From Limnanthes douglasii subsp. nivea (taxonomy: Eukaryota; Streptophyta; Magnoliopsida; Brassicales; Limnanthaceae), in the NCBI GenBank assembly GCA_036936605.1, contig JAUPFV010000002.1, forward strand, positions 251,059,305 through 251,123,304: a stretch of 64,000 nucleotides of DNA, in the 5' to 3' direction. Positions 58,601 to 64,000 of the stretch are shown piece after piece. The translations under genes were made by a program, and so were the position numbers. The stretch's first letter is position 1; every line of letters starts with the position of its first letter. The notes under the pieces are model-generated. The model had not been told where the DNA came from, ran no database searches, and saw nothing but the letters and a program-made list of their open reading frames with translations.

Positions 58601-59722
58601 AGAATGCTCTGGTCTCTGTCAAAGGATGGAAAATTCAATTTCAAAGACACTTATAATCAAATCAGGATCAAAGGTACTGTCTCTAACATTTACACAAATA
58701 CATGGAATCCTATTACTCCTAAGAAGTGCTCTTTTTTGGTTTGGAGAGTGCTTCATAAGTGGGTAGCTACTGATGACATTTTGCAGACTAGAAATGTGTC
58801 TTTGGCTTCTAAATGCATACATTGTAATGAAATAGAAACTACTAACCATGCTTTTGTGAAATGTCCTGTGGCCTGGGCTGTGTGGCTTCACTTCAGCACT
58901 ATCTTTAAAGTTCATATCCAGAGTCATATGACCTTTTCGCATATTCTGATGAGATGGTATTGGTCTTCTAAGAGTTCTTGTGACATTTTCGTAATCCTGC
59001 CAGCCATTATTGCCTGGTCCATCTGGTCTGGAAGAAATAAAAGAAAGATTGCAAATGTTAATACTAATGCAAGAACAATTATTCAGCATATTATCTTTAT
59101 TCTAACTAGTCTGGACAATGCTGGTGTCCTCAAAGCTAAGCATTGGAATATCTATGCTAAAGATGGTTATAATCTTGGTTGTGTTAATCAAACTAAAAGC
59201 CTTCGTAAGCCTCTCTTTCTCAAATGGAAAAATCCTAAGTTTGGAAGATATAAACTAAATGTAGATGGTGGCTGTACCTATGTTCAAGAATCTGCTGGAG
59301 GTGTTCTGATTCGCGATTGGAATGGTGGGATTGTCAAGGGCTGTGGCAAGCTTTACGGCAAAGGAACCCCTCTGATTGCTGAGTGTCGAGCGTTGCTAGA
59401 TGGCTTGAAGCTTTGTAGAGATCTGGGGCTTCAGGATGTTGATGTGGAAGTCGATTCTAAAGTGCTGGTTCTTCTTCTCGCTTTTGGTAAGTCTCCTTGG
59501 TACCTTGCTCCATTGTTGAACTGTTGTAGGAGACTGCTCAGATCTGGGATGGTGGTGAGGCATATCTTCCGTGAGCAGAACCATGGTGCTGATTGGGTGG
59601 TGAAGGAAACAATGAGGCGTCGTTCGGAGTTTGATTTCGATAATAATAATGCTCCTCCAAAAATCAAAGCAATTTCATTCTTGGAAAGTCTGAATTTGGG
59701 CTATTTGAGAATGGTTGATTGA
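55601..59722 (+). pseudogene. ORF2 of the + strand LINE (endonuclease, RT, zf-RVT, RNase H), one in-frame stop
   Basis: Would nick target DNA and copy the RNA in place. APE endonuclease: MICWNVRGLANKESV at 55616, AIQEPF, FGDFNI, SDHCPL at about 56250. RT: KDSDRNTKAYHNYVK, AAGPDGFNGEFYKKCW, LICLIPK, DFRPISLTTVFSRVVGKILN, MEQGGFVKGR, DMTKAFD. A TAA at 57377-57379 interrupts, in frame, inside the palm. The frame resumes with QGLRQGDPLSPSLFILAEEY and catalytic FADD at 57644-57655. zf-RVT (CIHCNEIETTNHAFVKC) near 58830, then a C-terminal RNase H (LNVDGGCTYVQESAGGVLIR, ECRALLDGLKL) near 59250-59450. Confidence 0.9.
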
Positions 59723-60118
59723 TTTCTTGTTTATGATTTAGGGTTTTTCAGAGTTGGGTTTCTGGGTTGGGGAAGATGATGGCTTCCCGCCTATCTTTAG
59801 GGTTCAATTTGAAACATGGTGTAATTGCCTTTTGAGGCTTCTTTTCCTTTTATATTCAATACAAGTCCTTTACTAAAAAAAAATAATAAATTTGATTTTG
59901 TTATATATTATTTTTTACATATCTTTTAAAATAATATATTAAGAAATATTACGATTTATGGTTAAATATTATTTTTATATGTAATATAATATGTTACGAT
60001 ATATTGGAAATAACTTAAAGTAGTGGTATACAATAAGAGAATTTTTTTTTTTAATAATAATTTAAAATTGATAATAAAATTATTATAATACAAAAAATAA
60101 TGTCTCGATCCACCACTC

Positions 60119-61560
60119 ATCGTCACGTGTTAGTGTTCGTAAAATTAGATAGAGAAAGAAATATGAAAAAAAAAATTGAATTGAAAAATAGAAACAGTTT
60201 TATATAATTAACTATGGGTTTAAATTATTATTGAGTCCTATATAATAAATATGTGAACATAAATATGTGAACGAATGATTCTTTCTCAAATATACATAAA
60301 AATATGGATAGTTATACTATTTTTTTTTTCTTAAATGATATTAATTCTTTTATTATTATTCATCTTTTGAAAAAATAAAGATATACGTGTTTTAAAATTA
60401 TTATATTTATTTAATGTTGCAAGATATAAAATCTTAAAATTAAGAATAAATAATCGTAAAAATATAATATAATTTAAATTTAGTGGAATGGTTAGCAGTA
60501 GCTGCGGGACAATAAACCTTTAGGTACGGTTAAATTAGGGCCCTCAATAATAACCAACCCCAAAATTTTAGCGCCGTCTTTTACTCCGCCGGTTGAGACC
60601 TTCTTCACCGGTCGGGAAGCTTACTCCAACGAGTGAAACAACTTTTCCGCCGGATGGAAAGGTCTCAACCGGCTAACATATTTTAGACCCGAATTTAACC
60701 AAACCATAAACTTTTTTTTTTATGGAACAAGCTAAAAAGACTCGGCATGCCACGTATATCTGTGCAGGGGCCAACAGAGCATGTCGGATATTTTTTTCTA
60801 TGCGCTTATTAGCGATCTGCACACATACGTAAGTTACCGTTGTATTTAATCTAGAAAAAATAGTTACATATTCTAAAATAATAGACACTCTAAAAAAAAT
60901 TCATAAAAAATTATGATGAAAGTATATATATAATAATTATTAGATATAAGGATATATTATTAGTTATATTTTTGACCAAATTGATAGATTTATAATATCA
61001 CGATCGAACTGATTTTAACTTGTGAGTGCATTGGATTTGATCGAGGGGATGAATTGTATCTTTATTAATATATATTTTTAAATGGTTATAAAATAATCTG
61101 TTTCTTAATTTTAAATTCGTCTTTTATATTTCTGAATTTAATCATATATTCATTTGGTTTCAGTCGGTTCGCTTGTTGGGCTAATACAGTATCACAAATC
61201 CTCAAAGTCTACAACAAATTGAGTTTTCTCTTTGGCTGGATCCCCCCACAATTTGGCTCGACTTTATCCCATTCATACCAATTTCACGTTGACGTCTACA
61301 ATCGGTAATTAACATGTTGGCTTGGAGTTGAATACAGATAAACATCGCTTCTCTCGGTGCCCAATTCACATTAGTCTACCTGTATAATTGTTTGTAGACC
61401 CTAAAACAGAATATAGAATAAAAATGAGGGGGTATATTCCAAACAAAAGTTATGCAAAAGACAAACCTTTATTTTCCCCTAAAATTTTCAATTGTCTGGT
61501 CTGATGAGCTCTTACAAAGCTCAAAGACCCAGCGAAATTAATCATCGTTTCATCCAAATC
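60119..61560. other. Spacer with relic arm and fold-back repeat, upstream of the macro-domain gene
   Basis: 60119-60400 matches 28110-28380 (TTTTATATAATTAACTATGGG against TTTTATATAATTAATTAAGGG), the right arm of the CATCTATCA-family relic. A fold-back element follows (see separate entry). 60880-61480 is AT-rich without signals. Confidence 0.5.
60515..60715. repeat. Fold-back repeat of about 200 bp
   Basis: Inner arms GCCGGTTGAGACCTT (60586) and AAGGTCTCAACCGGC (60658) are perfect inverted copies around a loop of about 57 bp. Outer arms GGTACGGTTAAATTAGGGCC and CCGAATTTAACCAAACC are weaker. MITE-like; no target duplication identified. Confidence 0.6.
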
Positions 61561-62166
61561 ACTAATCACTGAATATAAAGTTTTCTCGGTGACTTTTGTC
61601 GTAATTCTCTCAGGTGCATTTTTCTCTCAAAATCCTCAGAACTTTTATTCTACGAAATCCTTCGTCCTTCGTCCCTCGTTCGTTTTTTCAAGTTTTTGCT
61701 TTGATTTACGTTCTGGGTTTCTTCGAACACGTAAAGATATTCAGGATAAGTTGTATCTTTGTCATTTTGCTTGTGATTGAAATTGCGATTGACGTGAATT
61801 TGTTTGCCAGATCAGTTTTCTATCACATGAATCTGGGTTTCTTCGTGTTTTGTTTAAATTTGGTGAATTTCGTGTATTCTCATTGATTTCGGTAATGATT
61901 TGATTTCGGATTTTGAGTTACTTCAATCTTTGAATTTGGAATATCGATTTCGGAATTGTAAGAGAATGTATGATTGCTTTTGTTGATAACACTTTATAGT
62001 CGTTTTCTGTTGATCATGATCTTATCTTATTAATGGTGGGTTTTATTTATTCTCTGTTGGAATTGGTAGAGTATTGAACTGGGCACTTGAAGTTTTCAAA
62101 AGGGTCACACAAGTATTTGTGGCTCAACTGAGGAAGTAGACAGGTTTAAATTTGTAAATTGCAATT

Positions 62167-64000
62167 ATGTACCAGCCAGTGGGTACTGCTACACCCACCA
62201 GCGGTGGAATGCCAATGGATAGTGGTTACTCTATTGTCACTTTAGATCAAGTTCCACGCTGGATTGATGCTGAACACAGGTCTTCACTAGAATCCGAGAG
62301 CGAAGACCCCTCCTTTTCTAATCCGTACTTTGCCGATCCGTTAGCATTCTCATCTGAGGCGGAGGGCGGTAGCAGTGGAATGGTGTCAAGGTTTCCTGTG
62401 GATCAGGAAATAAACTCTAAAATATATCTTTGGAGAGGAGAACCCTGGAATCTTGAGGTTGATGCTGTTGTCAACTCTACAAATGAGGTCAGCATTAATT
62501 ACTACTGTTGTATCTGTATATCCACCGTAAATTTTGTTTAGATGGTGACACGTATTAACCGTTCTATGGAAATGAGCTTGAACTATTTTGTTTGTGGATT
62601 GTTTATTTTGTTTGTGAAACTATGTCATGACAATTGTCCTTATGAGTTACTACTGGCAATGACTAAATGATGCAAAGTTTTGTTATGCTGTTTTGCCAAT
62701 GTGGTTTGTTGCCTATCTTGAGACTCGTTAGCATTTAAACAGATCCCTTTTGAGAATCACTTTTCTCATTTTTGGGAAGCCAAATATCCAACCATATGGG
62801 TAATCCATCTCTTTTTTTTGGTCATTATTTGCGTCAAACTTGGGCTCCATGTGATTTAAGACACAAAGAAGGTTATTATGATTGGACTACTTAAATAATA
62901 GTTGGTATTATGTAGACTCTCTTTTAATATTTCCTATGTTCTTCACATTTTTGGTGGATAGAACTTGGATGAGGCACATAGCAGTCCTGGTTTACATGCA
63001 GCTGCTGGATCTAATCTCGCAGAAGAATGTGCAACCTTGGTAATTAGTTTTTGTTCGGTTTTATTTTTCTCCTTTGTTTACGCGCTCTATCAGAATAAGA
63101 GCATTGTGTTGACTGGTTAGACCTGCTGTAAATGACTTACCCAAAATTTGTTTAGAATACATTAAACACAATGTAAAAACATACGATGCGTAACTGAGAG
63201 GATGCTTTCACAGCTTAGCGCTGCGCCTGCATCTTCGTTTACACATTGTTGACATTTAGTCAAAAGTATTACTAAGCTTTTTGTCAGAAAACCTTTCCTT
63301 TACAATTTTAAGTTTCATTTTAAAGGATCTATGATTGTAGAACGAGTTTCTTGAGGAGCTTTGCTTAAGTTATCTCTATCTCTATCTCTTGACAGGGAGG
63401 GTGCCGAACAGGGAATGCTAAAATGACTAAAGCTTATGATCTTCCTGCGAGGTGTGTATATATGCATAACATGAGAATATAGGGCTGCTAGAATATCAAA
63501 TCTATCTGTGTTGATAAAAAATCTGTTTATATCTGCATTATGCTTATGTGCCTAAGACAATGATGCTGCCACCAGTGTTGTATGAACTGTATGTTTATTG
63601 CTATCATTTGATACATTTTCATTTTTGAATCTTATAAATATGATAAGGTAAAGTAGAGCATCCTACGTTTTTACATGTACGTGGTTGAAAGAAGTGGTTG
63701 TTATTTTTATACTTTTTCAACTTATGATAGTATCCATGTATGTTACCTATTAGGGACAACTTGTTTAGACAAAGCGCTAACTGATCAGCTTTAGATTTTG
63801 CATCCTTAAGCCTATGTGAACCTTGCTCATGTCTTGAGAAGCTGTAATATATCACAAGTTCAATACTCTTGGACCTTAACAGAGCAATTTTCCTTTCCCT
63901 TTGGATAGTCGTGGATTATTTTTTGAAGAAAGAATTGAACCTTTGCTGTTGTCATATGATGTATTTATAGGAGGGTAATCCATACTGTTGGCCCGAAGTA
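62167..64000 (+). CDS. Macro-domain protein, GDAP2-like (5' part; continues beyond the window)
   Basis: Exons 62167-62487, 62962-63039, 63396-63451 and 63971-64000 onward, GT-AG introns, frame open. The N-terminus is MYQPVGTATPTSGGMPMDSG, followed by a conserved plant stretch (IVTLDQVPRWIDAEHRSSLE). The macro domain begins at about residue 85: KIYLWRGEPWNLEVDAVVNS, TNE|NLDEAHSSPGLHAAAGSN, GGCRTGNAKMTKAYDLPA, RVIHTVGP. The VDAVVN and GGCRTG.A motifs line the ADP-ribose pocket of macro domains. Plant and animal GDAP2-type proteins carry a CRAL-TRIO/Sec14 domain after it; that part lies outside. The 5' UTR probably holds an intron (candidate donor near 61890, acceptor near 62070). Confidence 0.88.

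Larger units (their letters stand above)
54072..59882 (+). mobile_element. LINE (L1-like), 5.8 kb, + strand, nearly intact
   Basis: A perfect 17-bp target duplication ATAATAAATTTGATTTT lies at 54055-54071 and 59883-59899. Short 5' UTR, ORF1 (54159-55604), ORF2 (55601-59722), 3' UTR with AATACA-type signal, and an A tail of about 9 (59874-59882). Only one nonsense codon in each ORF and no frameshift were found. The 5' end seems full length. Confidence 0.92.
45801..60118. mobile_element. hAT-like element, copy 2, hosting two LINEs
   Basis: Left end TAGTGACAGATGTACATAGG with GGGTTCGGAGGGGCTGACCC, right end TCTCGATCCACCACTC: the same family as copy 1 (compare 35276-35589 and 44872-45032). The right part at 60010-60118 parallels 44881-45032 (CTTAAAGTAGT(G/T)GTATA). 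Flanks AGTCGTAC and ATCGTCAC are only loosely alike, so no clean target duplication. Short repeats of GAGATTTTAGTTAAATAAAT occur at 46240-46370. No transposase. Confidence 0.7.

Noticed and set aside
45793..60126. 8-bp target duplication for hAT copy 2
   Set aside because: AGTCGTAC and ATCGTCAC align only with gaps, so I do not claim it, although the termini match copy 1.
60480..60530. Possible tRNA-like sequence (GTGGAATGGTTAGCAGTAGC)
   Set aside because: It cannot be folded into a cloverleaf with T-loop GGTTCGA; only the resemblance to a D-arm is present.
63619..63855. - strand open frame of 78 codons at the right end
   Set aside because: Lies in an intron of the macro-domain gene and has no recognisable motif.

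Overview
This is nuclear DNA from a flowering plant, very probably a eudicot. The species cannot be fixed from the sequence. The evidence is spliced genes with AT-rich introns, plant-specific families (plant mobile domain, a PsaN-like thylakoid lumen protein, a plant macro-domain protein) and a mass of typical plant transposable elements. Only three ordinary host genes are visible, all on the + strand: a gankyrin-like ankyrin-repeat gene (5759-7767, five exons), a PsaN-like chloroplast lumen gene (29075-30046, four exons) and the 5' part of a macro-domain gene of the GDAP2 type (62167 to the window end).

Everything else is mostly transposon in transposon. From the left: 1 to about 2800 is the gag-protease end and 5' LTR of a decayed Ty3/gypsy element (- strand), followed by a relic of a plant mobile domain (PMD) gene (2811-3900, - strand) and a CACTA-like terminus (to 5035). 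After the ankyrin gene comes a hAT-type element (8589-16696, 8-bp target duplication with one mismatch). It contains a complete Mutator-like element (8845-15817, TIRs of about 44 bp, perfect 9-bp target duplication). This MULE carries a spliced PMD gene, three small paralogous genes of an unrecognised family, and a split gene for only the DNA-binding part of a MULE transposase. GCGAA-rich arrays sit in introns at both of its ends. It is the most interesting object in the window.

17-28.4 kb is an AT-rich, decayed MULE relic. It has transposase pieces on the - strand, a Ulp1-like protease fragment on the + strand, and hundreds of bases filled with variants of the motif CATCTATCA. A fold-back MULE (19010-20784, perfect 9-bp duplication) sits inside it. 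The PsaN-like gene follows.

33.8-60.4 kb appears to be a second relic of the same CATCTATCA family, blown open by two hAT-like insertions. The first (35276-45032, 8-bp duplication) holds a Tat/Retand-like gypsy retrotransposon with an antisense gene. The second (45801-60118) holds two LINEs in opposite orientation (46422-53623 on -, 54072-59882 on +). The + strand LINE is nearly intact, with two nonsense codons and a perfect 17-bp duplication.

The three host genes act independently (proteasome-type scaffold, chloroplast lumen, ADP-ribose-type macro domain); nothing suggests joint regulation. Exon boundaries were placed by eye from frame and GT/AG (one GC/AG) signals. Repeat edges rest on TIRs and target duplications that I could read directly.
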